The position numbers and the translations under genes were made by a program. Of a DNA stretch of 64,000 bases, positions 40,663 to 49,947 are shown in pieces (within the stretch, counting starts at the first letter, position 1; each line of letters starts with the position of its first letter). The DNA comes from Methanoregula sp. Lineage in GTDB: Archaea; Halobacteriota; Methanomicrobia; Methanomicrobiales; Methanospirillaceae. The stretch spans positions 248,001 through 312,000 of the forward strand of contig JBAZQB010000002.1 of the NCBI GenBank assembly GCA_041645435.1, given 5' to 3'. The notes beneath the pieces were generated by a model. The model was not told the DNA's origin and did no database searches. It saw only the letters and a list, made by a program, of their open reading frames with translations.

Positions 40663-42135
40663 TTAATCCCTGCCCGTGCAGGCAAAGTCGACATACCCGT
40701 TCATCGGATCTGTCTGGAGCAGCCGGACCCGGACTTTCTGGCCAACCCGGAGACCCTGCTGGCCCTGCATCACCCGGCCTTCCGCAGGGGGGTTGATGAG
40801 CCGGACATACGTCCCCTTCTCTGAAGCACCGGTTACCAGTGCATCAAACGTGGTGCCGATCCTGTCCTGGAGCAACACGGCAGCCGCGGCTTTGCGCATG
40901 AACCGTTCGACTTTCTTTGATCCTTTCTCCTTCTCGGTCAGCCACGCCGACTGGTCTACAAGTTCTTCGATCGTGTAGGGGCTCTCTTTTTTGTCGAGCA
41001 CGGTCTTTACCAGCCGCTGGATGATGAGATCGACATAGCGCCGGTTCGGGGCCGTGCCGTGCGTGTAGTCGGTGACTGCAAGAGCGAAGTGACCTATGGG
41101 TTCTTCACCGGGATCGAGCGGAACGTATTCGCCGGCCCCCATCAGTTTTACAATCGTGAGTGACAGGTCCGGGAAGCGAACCGGATCGGCTTCTTTCTGG
41201 CGGCTTAAAAATTCCGTGAGTGCCTTTGCATCCGGCTGGTCGGGAAGTGTCTCTCCATAGGTAGCAGCCGTCAGCACGATCCCGTCCCAGTGTTTCGGGA
41301 TGCGGACGATGCGCTGGATCATCGGAATCCCCGCATTTCCGAGAAATGCCACGGTAGTACCATTCGCCGCCACCATGAACTCCTCGATCAGGTTCCGCGC
41401 CATATTCTTCTTCTGGACAACAAGTGCTTTTACGGTGTTGCCCTCAACAACCGGCTCGGGTTCTATCGTCTCGAGTTCGAGCGCACCCTGTTCCGTGCGG
41501 AATTTTTTTAACCGGAGGGCGGCCTCGTGCTGCAACCGCACCTGTGCTTCAAGCCCCTCAACATCCCGCACCGTGGGGGGAATGGGACCGTCACCTTCCA
41601 GCCAGTCCCCGACTTCTTCATAGATGAGCTTGGCCTTGTTGGCAACGATCGCCCGGTAGAGGTTGCCGTGGCGGACACTTCCGTCCGGGAGCACGGTGTA
41701 TTCAATGATCACCGCCCTGCAATCCTGGCCCGGCAGGAGCGAGGAGATGCCTTTTGAGAGCCGGTCCGGCAGCAGGGGATAGGTGACGATTCCTGTATAG
41801 ACTGAAGTGCCGTTGTAGGATGCGTACTGGTCGGCCTGCGAGTGCTTGGGAACATAGTGATCGACATCGGCAATGGCAACCCTGACATGGATCTCATCAT
41901 CCATGCCGCGTTCGCAATATTCCATCTGGTCGAGATCCTGGGAGTCGACATTATCGATCGAGGACCACAGGAGGGCCCGGAGATCCTGCCCGTCCTTTCC
42001 GACAGCATTCGATGCATCCGGGTGTATCGCGTTCACTTCCCGGATAACGGCCTTCGGGTACTCGGGTTTGAAGCCGTACTTCTGCATGGCAAAAAAAGAG
42101 ATGGCCTTAAGGTCAACGGGGCGGCGGTGTTTCAT
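40663..42135 (-). CDS. RNB-domain exoribonuclease (RNase R/II family)
   Basis: 490 aa from ATG 42135 (a frame extending upstream lacks a good start). RALLWSSIDNVDSQDLDQME and MDDEIHVRVAIADVDHYVPK contain the Asp cluster of the RNB active site; YPLLPDRLSKGISSLLPGQD, RNLIEEFMVAANGTTVAFLG and HFALAVTDYTHGTAPNRRYV, DLIIQRL follow as in RNase R. A C-terminal S1-like barrel (GTYVRLINPPAEGRVMQGQQ) ends the protein. It degrades RNA 3'-5'. Archaeal RNB enzymes are short of the N-terminal cold-shock domains, as here. Confidence 0.92.
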   Translation of the reverse strand: MKHRRPVDLKAISFFAMQKYGFKPEYPKAVIREVNAIHPDASNAVGKDGQDLRALLWSSIDNVDSQDLDQMEYCERGMDDEIHVRVAIADVDHYVPKHSQADQYASYNGTSVYTGIVTYPLLPDRLSKGISSLLPGQDCRAVIIEYTVLPDGSVRHGNLYRAIVANKAKLIYEEVGDWLEGDGPIPPTVRDVEGLEAQVRLQHEAALRLKKFRTEQGALELETIEPEPVVEGNTVKALVVQKKNMARNLIEEFMVAANGTTVAFLGNAGIPMIQRIVRIPKHWDGIVLTAATYGETLPDQPDAKALTEFLSRQKEADPVRFPDLSLTIVKLMGAGEYVPLDPGEEPIGHFALAVTDYTHGTAPNRRYVDLIIQRLVKTVLDKKESPYTIEELVDQSAWLTEKEKGSKKVERFMRKAAAAVLLQDRIGTTFDALVTGASEKGTYVRLINPPAEGRVMQGQQGLRVGQKVRVRLLQTDPMNGYVDFACTGRD

Positions 42136-42272
42136 AGGCAACTGTGTGGGGTTTGATGGCAGGGATGATAAAATAGTGCGTGCACCGGTGGAAACGAATC
42201 GCGGGCAGGCATTATCAGCCATCAGCTCCCGATCAGTACAGGGAGCCCCGGCACGAGCCTGACCTTCACATC

Positions 42273-42950
42273 ATGAACGAAAAAATACTCAGACAGGGCG
42301 TTCTGTATTTCCTCCTTCTCACTCTTGTTCTCATTCTGGGCAGTGGGATCGTCTTTTTCGCATCTGCGGCAACCCATCCCGGTCTGGTCCGGAACAATGC
42401 CGGTGAACTGCAGGCCAATTACCTGTATCATGTGTCGGTCATCACCCCCCATATGTCCACCCTGTTCCTGCAACTTTTTGTATCCAATGCCGGTGTTGCC
42501 CTGATCATCCTGCTCGTTCCCCTGTACTGGGTAGGGATCTGGTGGCTGAACCCCGACCATCTCAATACCATAATCCGGCTGATGAAAGGAACGGTAGTTC
42601 TCCTGGTCCTCGCGCTTGGCTATAATTCCTTCAGCTACGCATATATCACGTCGAAACTCTACCCGCTGCCGGTCTTTCTTGTCATGTATTTCCCTCATGG
42701 ATGGCTTGAGATGCTCGCTTTTGTCCTGGCCGGGACCTTCTCGCTGCTCTGCACGGATGCCCTGCGCGAGTATCTGTGTACTCCTCGCGATCAGTCTGCA
42801 CTGCATCCCGGCGGGATCGCCCTTTTTATTTTCAACCGGGTATGGCGGGTGTTCCTCGTGATTGCCTTCCTTCTTGCCGTTGCTGCTGCCATTGAATGCT
42901 GGATCACCCCTCCTCTGGTCACTTCAGTATGGGAACAGGTCCTGTTGTAG
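42273..42950 (+). CDS. Stage II sporulation protein M-like (SpoIIM/DUF95) membrane protein
   Basis: 225 aa from ATG 42273; an upstream ATG at 42180 overlaps the divergent RNB gene and is less likely. Five or six membrane helices, with NNAGVALIILLVPLYWVG-like spacing (visible as FVSNAGVALIILLVPLYWVG) and PHGWLEMLAFVLAGTFSLLC, the hallmark PHG-E segment of the SpoIIM family. In archaea the function is unknown, perhaps membrane organisation. Divergent from the RNase gene. Confidence 0.78.
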   Translation: MNEKILRQGVLYFLLLTLVLILGSGIVFFASAATHPGLVRNNAGELQANYLYHVSVITPHMSTLFLQLFVSNAGVALIILLVPLYWVGIWWLNPDHLNTIIRLMKGTVVLLVLALGYNSFSYAYITSKLYPLPVFLVMYFPHGWLEMLAFVLAGTFSLLCTDALREYLCTPRDQSALHPGGIALFIFNRVWRVFLVIAFLLAVAAAIECWITPPLVTSVWEQVLL

Positions 42951-43059
42951 TACAGGCTATAAAGGGATGACTCGCTTTTTCGTCTGGACGCATTCTACGT
43001 AAAACAGGAAGGGGCAGTGTCCCGTCTCATTTTTATATCCCCTGCGCTGAACAATCATT

Positions 43060-43341
43060 ATGTCACCAAGACAATCCACGCCCAAAGACCAGCGCGATGT
43101 GAAAGTCCCGGTCAAGAGAGGACCCAGCCAGGACAGGGATCGCCAGCTGGAAGATGCACGCCATCATCCAACAACCCGCCCGCTGCCGCATCCTGAACAC
43201 AAACCCATCAAAAAGCCCGTTCTTCCAAAAGTACATACGCCCCATTCCCATCCCCATGGTGACGAGTTGCCCGCCCATACGAATCCCCCCAGCCCCATCA
43301 AGCCCGCCAAGAAGATAACAAAGACCGGCGCAAAAAAGTGA
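43060..43341 (+). CDS. Small basic His/Pro/Lys-rich protein (93 aa)
   Basis: MSPRQSTPKDQRDVKVPVKR, many HPH/HTPHSHPHGDE motifs and a Lys-rich end (PAKKITKTGAKK). It looks disordered; the histidines might bind metal. A TTTTTATATCCCC box near 43030 and ATG 43060 are consistent with an expressed, nearly leaderless gene. No family recognised. Confidence 0.55.
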   Translation: MSPRQSTPKDQRDVKVPVKRGPSQDRDRQLEDARHHPTTRPLPHPEHKPIKKPVLPKVHTPHSHPHGDELPAHTNPPSPIKPAKKITKTGAKK

Positions 43342-43401
43342 TGATCCCATATTTCCCTTTTTTCAGATAATTATATTACCCGCGTTTGCAGATTTGTGTG
43401 C

Positions 43402-43815
43402 ATGGCACTCAAGGAAAAGATCCTGGATGTGGTTGAAGGCCCGCACCCGGCCGCAGTCGCGACGGTTGCCGGAGGGCTGCCCGCGGTACGGTTCATGGTA
43501 CTGGCAGGATTTCCCGATATGACCTTTGTGGGCGCGACAATGAAGAACACCCACAAAGTTGCAGAACTTAAAAAAAATCCCCATGCTGCCATCTCCATCT
43601 GGTCCGGTAAGGAATTTACCGATCCCTATGTCGAGATCAAGGCAAAAGGGGAAGTGCACGAGGACCTGGCAACAAAAAAGCGTTACTGGAACCCGATGTT
43701 TGAACAGTATTTCAAATCCGTTGACAACCCGGATTTTGTCGTCCTGATATTCTCCGCAGATGAGATCACGTATCACGAACCAAAGATGATGGGACAGGAA
43801 ATCTGGAAGCGGTAA
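43402..43815 (+). CDS. Pyridoxamine 5'-phosphate oxidase-like flavin-binding protein
   Basis: 137 aa from ATG 43402. GPHPAAVATVAGGLPAVRFM, MKNTHKVAELKKNPHAAISI and KEFTDPYVEIKAKGEVHEDL show the split-barrel FMN/F420-binding fold, and KRYWNPMFEQYFKSVDNPDF, VVLIF is typical of the general-stress-protein-26 type. Cofactor and substrate are unknown. ATTATATTACC at 43370 is a TATA candidate ~30 bp upstream. Confidence 0.82.
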   Translation: MALKEKILDVVEGPHPAAVATVAGGLPAVRFMVLAGFPDMTFVGATMKNTHKVAELKKNPHAAISIWSGKEFTDPYVEIKAKGEVHEDLATKKRYWNPMFEQYFKSVDNPDFVVLIFSADEITYHEPKMMGQEIWKR

Positions 43816-43908
43816 TTGTCGTTCTCCGCTCCTACTTTTTTTACCGTTATGGTTGATGCGCTCATTCCTGTTTTGAATGGGTAAAGCATATTTTGAGGTG
43901 ATTACAAA

Positions 43909-43980
43909 GATGGGGGCTGATACCCTTATGCCCCCAACTACGATGAACGCCGCCTCCGAAGGGCACCCCGCAGCGGTTTT
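43909..43980 (+). repeat. Hairpin-rich repeat S, copy 2 (partial)
   Basis: GATGGGGGCTGATACCCTTA, TGCCCCCAACTACGATGAAC, GCCGCCTCCGAAGGGCACCC, CGCAGCGG: the left half of repeat S in diverged form. Confidence 0.65.
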
Positions 43981-44124
43981 AATGACTAAATGCTGAAATC
44001 CTCTTTGATACAAACGGCCGCTCTTGGGGGCTCCAGCACCAAGTGCCTCCGCCCCCGCCGCTCGGGCATCCCCCAATTGCGATATTCCCTCAGACGGTTG
44101 AAGAAGAACTCCGATAAGGGGGGG

Positions 44125-44144
44125 TCAAGGGGTGCTCCCCTTGA
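44125..44144 (+). repeat. Perfect hairpin within the S-repeat gap
   Basis: TCAAGGGG-TGCT-CCCCTTGA, an 8-bp perfect stem with a 4-nt loop, followed by a second imperfect hairpin (CCCCCTCTGGGGGAG, 44152-44166). The 642-bp gap 43816-44457 contains no gene. Confidence 0.7.
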
Positions 44145-44256
44145 GCTGCTTCCCCCTCTGGGGGAGAGAGGGGGTCACAATCCTAACTGTCACAGAGGAC
44201 CCGGTGAATGAAGGAAATGAGAATTTCCCATGAAAATTATCCTCTTCAGGAATTAT

Positions 44257-44410
44257 AATGGGGGGTTGAGACGCCCATACCTCCAGATACGATAAACTCC
44301 TCCGACCTCAAAGGGCGCCCCCGCGGCGGATCAATAACAAAAATACTAAAACCTCATTGTCCCGCCGTGCCTGAAGAGATGCTCTGAGGCGGGGGAAGAT
44401 CACAACCTCT
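44257..44410 (+). repeat. Hairpin-rich repeat S, copy 3
   Basis: ATGGGGGGTTGAGACGCCCA, TACCTCCAGATACGATAAAC, AAAGGGCGCCCCCGCGGCGG, ATCAATAAC and CCCGCCGTGCCTGAAGAGAT...GGCGGGGG, in the same order as copy 1. Confidence 0.8.
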
Positions 44411-44457
44411 TTTTTAATAACCTGCTTTACCCCCATGAAACAGCGAAGAACCGTTTA

Positions 44458-45972
44458 ATGAGTATAATCTCCCTCTCCCTCCTTCCATACGATCGTTTAT
44501 CCCGTCAGCGTGACAATCGATACGAACAGCGAGCAACACGTATGTCAGCCACCCAGTTTTTCCCCATTACTCCCGAACTCCTCACCCTTGCCTGCGAAAC
44601 GGTGAACCGGCGCGTTGGCCGGTTACCCTTCATGCAGGACGGTGTATCCGTCACCCGGGATCTTATCGGCGTCACCATGGAATGCCTCAACGCGGAATTT
44701 TCCAAGACTCTTGCGATTCATACAAAACAGACCCCGGAAAAACAGGCCCCGGAAGGACTTGACCAGTGTCTTTCCCAGCGCCTGAACCTGTCAGAAGACC
44801 TGTCCTGCACTGTCGTGATCACGGACGTGCTCTGCCGTGCGGGAATCGCTGAGAAAACCGAGGTTGTCGACCGCACATCCCACGCGCGGATCAGGGGAGT
44901 CCGGTTGCTTTCTCCCTGGACATGGCATACTGCATCGGCCCCGGTACCTTCTCTCACTCCAACCGGTACGGAAACGGAAAGCGGGACTCCCCCGACGCCC
45001 TGGATGAGTCTCTGCCCCATCTGTAAGACCGGTATCTTAAACCGGGTGTTCGGCAAGCAGTTGTATGGCATTCCCCACACAGATTATTACGTTGAATGCA
45101 CCCATTGCGGGGCAAAATTCATCCCGGAAAAAGATCAGTTCTGCCTCGTCTCCATCGCCACGATCCGCGATCCCGGCTGGAAACGCTACCTGAACAAGTC
45201 CTATGCTCCTGAATCGTGGATGGAGATCGCGCGCGCCAGCAGCCCGGGCATCGTAAAGCGGGCAACCATGCCTTCTACTCACCGCCGCTCTCCTGCCATC
45301 CCGTTCAGTGCCCCCCAGGGTCCCACGACCCGCACTCCCACGGTATCCGTTGTACTGAAAACCGGCGCACTTCTCCCCATGAAAGACGGTTCCTTAGGAG
45401 TCCCTGTGCTGGATAAGATCCTCTATTTCAAACCGTTAAAGTTGATCTTTTCCGGGGGATTGAAAGAGGATGTCTTTGAAAAAGAACAGAGGCTCTTAAA
45501 AGATGTCATCAGCACTCCTGTCTATTCCCACCTTAAAACAAAAGTTGAAGAGAAGTATGCAAACTATCTTCCGCTCCGCCTCGGGCTCTTTTTATGGGAG
45601 AGGAAGGAGAAACACGATCCTTTCTATCGGGAATTCCTCAACCCGTGGGGCGATGAAAAGTTCGGGACATTCATGGTGGAAGACAGTGACCTGTCCGGCA
45701 GGAAAGGAGTATACCTCGTTGTTGCAGAAGGGAAAGCCTGCCACGCCGGCTACAGTCATGAATCGTTTAAAAAGACCCTGACCGGTGAGTTCAGCCGTAT
45801 CACTGCGGGTGATTGTTTCCTGGACCAGGATGGCACCCGCTGCCGGATCAATGCACTCCTCTGCCTCCAGAAAAAAACTGCCTCGGTGTATCTCCATGTG
45901 GTCGATAAGGAAGAAGAACGGGTTCAGATTGCTGATGCCCTGATGAACCGTACCCCGGTTCAGACTCCATAA
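44458..45972 (+). CDS. Large protein of unknown function with a central zinc ribbon
   Basis: 504 aa from ATG 44458; ATG 44542 (MSATQFFPITPELLTLACET) may be the true start because the first 28 residues look unstructured. The centre holds LCPICKTGILNRVFGKQLYG and CTHCGAKFIPEKDQFCLV, a four-cysteine zinc ribbon (residues ~184-225). A C-terminal region (YANYLPLRLGLFLWERKEKH, FSRITAGDCFLDQDGTRCRI) is well structured but unfamiliar. A TTTTTTAATAA box lies ~45 bp upstream. Function unknown; possibly nucleic-acid binding. Confidence 0.7.
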   Translation: MSIISLSLLPYDRLSRQRDNRYEQRATRMSATQFFPITPELLTLACETVNRRVGRLPFMQDGVSVTRDLIGVTMECLNAEFSKTLAIHTKQTPEKQAPEGLDQCLSQRLNLSEDLSCTVVITDVLCRAGIAEKTEVVDRTSHARIRGVRLLSPWTWHTASAPVPSLTPTGTETESGTPPTPWMSLCPICKTGILNRVFGKQLYGIPHTDYYVECTHCGAKFIPEKDQFCLVSIATIRDPGWKRYLNKSYAPESWMEIARASSPGIVKRATMPSTHRRSPAIPFSAPQGPTTRTPTVSVVLKTGALLPMKDGSLGVPVLDKILYFKPLKLIFSGGLKEDVFEKEQRLLKDVISTPVYSHLKTKVEEKYANYLPLRLGLFLWERKEKHDPFYREFLNPWGDEKFGTFMVEDSDLSGRKGVYLVVAEGKACHAGYSHESFKKTLTGEFSRITAGDCFLDQDGTRCRINALLCLQKKTASVYLHVVDKEEERVQIADALMNRTPVQTP

Positions 45973-46071
45973 TCCTGATCCATGAACCACGCGATACCGA
46001 TCACAGAATTTTTCATATGCAATGTAAACATTATAGTTATCTACTCTGGATACCGATCAAGGAGATCATAA

Positions 46072-47457
46072 ATGAAGTGCCCTCACTGTGGGATGAATAT
46101 ACGCGACAATATTGTGGAGTGTGGCTATTGCGGCGGCCAGATATCACCCACCTCCGGGAAATCTTCCGCAGCAGGCAGGACATCACCCAAAGAGAGTCCT
46201 GTAAAAAAAGGGACAAAACCTGCAAAACCCCAGGATAAAGAGATAGAAACAGAAGAAGATGAAGAAGAAGGAGGACTCTCGCCCTATCTTCAGCCGGGTG
46301 AACAGGTCCAGATCGGATCTCTTAACGTATCGGTGAAAAAATTCTTTTTCCATGCATATCTCACCGACAGGCGCATTTTTTTAATTGATACGCAGGAAAA
46401 GAAACTCAAGGTAACCGCAAAAGATGTTGCCCGGGACACTATCGCGGGATGCATCAGCGAGTTTTCCGAGAATTCAGATCCTGTCCTTGTAGTGTCAATA
46501 CGGTCTCCTGACGATGAGATTAAGACGATGAAAATTGTCTTTGTCCAGAATGGCATGGACCGGTCAACCGAGATTGACGAATGGCTTTCGCTCCTCCAGG
46601 AAGAAAAACCTCCGAAAAAGGCCTCAAAGAAGAAGGCTGAAGAACCCGTCCGGGAGGAAGAAGATGCAGCAGTTGCTGCACCCGCAGAGAAACCCACACA
46701 GAGAGGGGGACTGCACCCGACAAAGAAGCCGGCCAAGGAGCATGAGAAACAACCTCCGGTAAAGCGGCTTCTTTCGATCTATAAGGTGCCCGAGAAAGAG
46801 CCGGAGCCCGAACCTAAGGAAGAAGAACCCCCCCGGCGTTCCCCCGTCCGGCAGCAGGAACCGGTGAAAAAACCGATCTCGATCAAGGAATATGATCAGG
46901 AGATCCCTTTCACCCCGAATGAAAATATCAGACTTACGAAGAAACCTGAAGTGCAGTCGGCAATGAAAGTTGCCATGAAGAGTGCGATGGAGCCGCTCAG
47001 ACAGCCCTCCTCGCACCCGGTGAGAAAAGTAACTGCAGAACCCATGCGTCGCCCTCCGGTTGCGGAACCCGAACACCCTCCGTTTGTGGAAATTCTTCCT
47101 GAAGATAAGCCGGAAACCCATGAAAAAGCGGTGGAGGAAGATGAAGCGGGCAGTCCCCAGTTCTGTCATAACTGCGGCAAGAAACTCCCCCACAGCGCAA
47201 ATTTCTGCCCGGGGTGTGGAACCAAACTATCTGCTCACAAAGCAGGGCATGCTAAAGAAGAAACTCACGGTTCAGGAAAGACGCATGTGCACACCCCGTC
47301 AGCCCCGCAGAGGAAAGTGCCAAAAATCACTGTATCTGCTGCAGATGAGGATGAAGAGGATGAGCATGATGCTGCACCTGCGCCGGTAAAACCCCCGGTT
47401 AAAAAGACCCCCCCGGGCAGCGAGATGACTATCCTCCACAAATTCCTGAGACGGTAA
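46072..47457 (+). CDS. Double zinc-ribbon protein with PH-like domain and disordered linker
   Basis: 461 aa. An N-terminal zinc ribbon (MKCPHCGMNIRDNIVECGYC) is followed by a PH-like segment (residues ~65-180: YLQPGEQVQIGSLNVSVKKF, AYLTDRRIFLIDTQEKKLKV), then ~200 residues of Lys/Glu/Pro-rich linker, and a second ribbon FCHNCGKKLPHSANFCPGCG (~363-382). The tail is acidic. Proteins of this shape in methanogens are of unknown role; the paired ribbons suggest nucleic-acid or protein binding. Confidence 0.75.
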   Translation: MKCPHCGMNIRDNIVECGYCGGQISPTSGKSSAAGRTSPKESPVKKGTKPAKPQDKEIETEEDEEEGGLSPYLQPGEQVQIGSLNVSVKKFFFHAYLTDRRIFLIDTQEKKLKVTAKDVARDTIAGCISEFSENSDPVLVVSIRSPDDEIKTMKIVFVQNGMDRSTEIDEWLSLLQEEKPPKKASKKKAEEPVREEEDAAVAAPAEKPTQRGGLHPTKKPAKEHEKQPPVKRLLSIYKVPEKEPEPEPKEEEPPRRSPVRQQEPVKKPISIKEYDQEIPFTPNENIRLTKKPEVQSAMKVAMKSAMEPLRQPSSHPVRKVTAEPMRRPPVAEPEHPPFVEILPEDKPETHEKAVEEDEAGSPQFCHNCGKKLPHSANFCPGCGTKLSAHKAGHAKEETHGSGKTHVHTPSAPQRKVPKITVSAADEDEEDEHDAAPAPVKPPVKKTPPGSEMTILHKFLRR

Positions 47458-47790
47458 AACGTTTCTCTAAATAATCCAATCCACTCTTCTTTTTTCCCTG
47501 TCCTTCTAAAAGTATGCTCAATAAGTAATCTCTCCGGGTAATCCCTGAGAAAAACCCCTGACGTTTACCTGCACAAATCCCTTGCGCTTCTCGTAAATAG
47601 TGGTATTTCTTTACGGGATGGCATATTTTCTCCATCCAACAAAAACAGCTCGACCGGATTCCATTCCCGGTGAAAATACGCTCTGAAAGCGTGTTTTTTC
47701 ATTACTACCGGTCATTTTTGGCCATCAGAAGAAAACGGTTATATCACTACCAGTCCCTTTTATTATTACGAAGTCTCACGAGGAACGGGA
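47458..47790. other. Leader region upstream of the SAM synthetase gene
   Basis: No gene. It contains the hairpin ACGCT-CTGAA-AGCGT followed by a run of six Ts (47678-47699), and further down GGTTATATCAC (near 47738) and CTTTTATTATTACG (near 47757) as TATA candidates. The hairpin-T run could end a short upstream transcript or act as an attenuator. Confidence 0.4.
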
Positions 47791-48993
47791 ATGAAGAGAA
47801 ATATCCAGATTGAAGCATTAGACCAGATCCCCCTTGAAAAGCAGCGGATTGAACTTGTTGAACGCAAATGCCTTGGCCACCCGGACAGCCTTGCAGATGG
47901 TATCGCTGAGTCGATCAGCCAGGCACTCTGCAAAACATATCTCGATGAGTTCGGGTTTGTTCTCCATCACAACACCGATCAGGGTGAAGTAGTTGCCGGG
48001 GAATCCCGCCCGAAATTCGGCGGCGGTAAGATGGTCCGCCCGATCTATGTCCTGATTGACGGGCGTGCAACCAAGCAGTTCAATGGCATCACGATCCCCG
48101 CCGATTCTGTAGCGGTGGAAGCAGCACACACCTATCTCCACAAGATTCTTCCCGAACTCAACCTCAACCGTGACCTGATGATTGACTGCCGTCTTGGAAC
48201 CGGATCAACGGACCTGAGGGATGTTTTCAAGCCCTTACAGGGAAAAACACCACGCTCAAACGACACCTCATTCGGTGTCGGACACGCCCCCTTCTCAGAA
48301 GTTGAGAACATCATCAGGAACTCAGCAGAATATATCGATGTAAAACTCCGGAAAAAGTATCCTGCAATCGGACAGGACATCAAGATCATGGGTCTGCGCG
48401 ATGGCAACACGATAACCTTGACAATTGCCTGCGCTATTGTCGACAAATACTGTGCAGATATCAAGGAATACCAGGAATACATGGTCCTTTTAAACGAAGA
48501 AATTGTCAAGATCGCAAAGAAGAGCACCAAGCGCAAAGTTGTCGTCCATGTCAACACCGCCGATGACATCAAGAAGGAGAGCGTCTTTTTGACCGTGACC
48601 GGTACTTCTGCCGAGATGGGCGATGACGGGTCTGTTGGTCGCGGCAACCGCTGCAATGGCCTGATCACCCCCAACCGCCCGATGAGCATGGAAGCAACCA
48701 GCGGTAAGAACCCGATCAACCATATCGGCAAGATCTACAACCTCCTCTCTACCCAGATTGCGCAGGACTGTGTCAAAAAGGTAGATGGGATTGACGAGAT
48801 GTATGTCCGGCTCCTCTCACAGATCGGAAAGCCCATCGATCAGCCCCTTGTTGCCAGCGTGCAGGTGCTGCCCCAGTGTGGCATTAAATTAAAGGACATC
48901 AACGGCGAGATTCTCTCGATTGTGGATGAAAAACTCGCAACGGTTACCCATGTGACAGAAGCAGTCATCCGTGGTGAACTCAAGACGTTCTGA
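47791..48993 (+). CDS. mat: S-adenosylmethionine synthetase, archaeal type
   Basis: 400 aa, the standard length of the archaeal MAT family. VERKCLGHPDSLADGIAESI, HHNTDQGEVVAGESRPKFGG, NDTSFGVGHAPFSEVE, DGSVGRGNRCNGLITPNRPM and SGKNPINHIGKIYN are diagnostic. It makes the methyl donor used by the several methyltransferases in this window. CGAGGAACGGGA precedes ATG 47791. Followed after 18 bp by hisG, so the two may be co-transcribed. Confidence 0.97.
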   Translation: MKRNIQIEALDQIPLEKQRIELVERKCLGHPDSLADGIAESISQALCKTYLDEFGFVLHHNTDQGEVVAGESRPKFGGGKMVRPIYVLIDGRATKQFNGITIPADSVAVEAAHTYLHKILPELNLNRDLMIDCRLGTGSTDLRDVFKPLQGKTPRSNDTSFGVGHAPFSEVENIIRNSAEYIDVKLRKKYPAIGQDIKIMGLRDGNTITLTIACAIVDKYCADIKEYQEYMVLLNEEIVKIAKKSTKRKVVVHVNTADDIKKESVFLTVTGTSAEMGDDGSVGRGNRCNGLITPNRPMSMEATSGKNPINHIGKIYNLLSTQIAQDCVKKVDGIDEMYVRLLSQIGKPIDQPLVASVQVLPQCGIKLKDINGEILSIVDEKLATVTHVTEAVIRGELKTF

Positions 48994-49011
48994 TCGCAGA
49001 CAGGAAAGACC

Positions 49012-49941
49012 GTGAAAGCTGTTAAACCAAAAAAAACAATAAAAGAAGCAAAAAAAACTGCTTCCCCCACCCCTTTTTCAGATATTGTGCGTCTTGCAAT
49101 TCCCAATAAGGGCAGGATTGCAGAACCGATCATGGAACTGGTGGAAAAGAGCGGGCTCCATCTCGCAGAGACCGGTGAACGGCGCCTCATCACCCGTACC
49201 CTCGATCCTCATGTGGAGATCCTGTTCGCCCGTCCCATTGATATTCCGGAATATGTTGCCACGGGTGCAGCCGATCTCGGTATCACCGGTCATGACATGG
49301 TCATCGAGCGGGAGTCCGATGTGGAAGAGCTGCTCGATCTCCAGTCCGGGAAGGGAAAACTGGTGCTTGCGGTGCACGAGGATTCCCCGATCACGTCGGC
49401 AAAACAGCTGGCAGGAAAGAAGATCGCCACAGAATTTCCGGTCATCACCCGCACGTACTTTGAGCAGCAGAAGGTCAGGGTCAATGTGGTGCTGGTAGGG
49501 GGCGCCTGCGAAGCGACACCGCACCTCGGGATCGCGGATGCGATCATCGACCTGTCGAGCTCGGGCACGACCCTCAAGACCAACCGGCTCCGGGTGATCG
49601 ACGAAGTGCTCCAGACGTCAACTATCCTGATCGCAAACAAGGAATCGCTCCGTACCAAGAAAGAGAAGATCGACGAGATCCATCTTGCGCTGGAGAGCGT
49701 GATCCGGGCACGCGGCCAATGCTACCTGATGATGAACGTGAAACGTGCCTCCCTGGATGCAGTGAAACGCGTGCTTCCCGGTCTTTCAGGGCCGACGGTT
49801 ATGGACGTTGCATCGAGTGAAGATCTGGTCGCCGTGCATGCCGTAGTGAATGAGGAACGGGTCTATTCCCTTATCAACGCGCTGAGGCGGGCCGGTGCAA
49901 AAGATATCCTCGTGATGGCAATCCAACGGATGATTCGCTGA
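49012..49941 (+). CDS. hisG: ATP phosphoribosyltransferase
   Basis: 309 aa from GTG 49012, including a ~25-residue Lys-rich extension before the conserved VRLAIPNKGRIAEPIMELVE. GADLGITGHDMVIE and the PRPP-binding IADAIIDLSSSGTTLKTN are present, as is the C-terminal regulatory domain of the long form (VNEERVYSLINALRRAGAKD, ILVMAIQRMIR), which mediates histidine feedback. First step of histidine synthesis; followed by hisA after 6 bp. Confidence 0.95.
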   Translation: MKAVKPKKTIKEAKKTASPTPFSDIVRLAIPNKGRIAEPIMELVEKSGLHLAETGERRLITRTLDPHVEILFARPIDIPEYVATGAADLGITGHDMVIERESDVEELLDLQSGKGKLVLAVHEDSPITSAKQLAGKKIATEFPVITRTYFEQQKVRVNVVLVGGACEATPHLGIADAIIDLSSSGTTLKTNRLRVIDEVLQTSTILIANKESLRTKKEKIDEIHLALESVIRARGQCYLMMNVKRASLDAVKRVLPGLSGPTVMDVASSEDLVAVHAVVNEERVYSLINALRRAGAKDILVMAIQRMIR

Positions 49942-49947
49942 TCCTGT

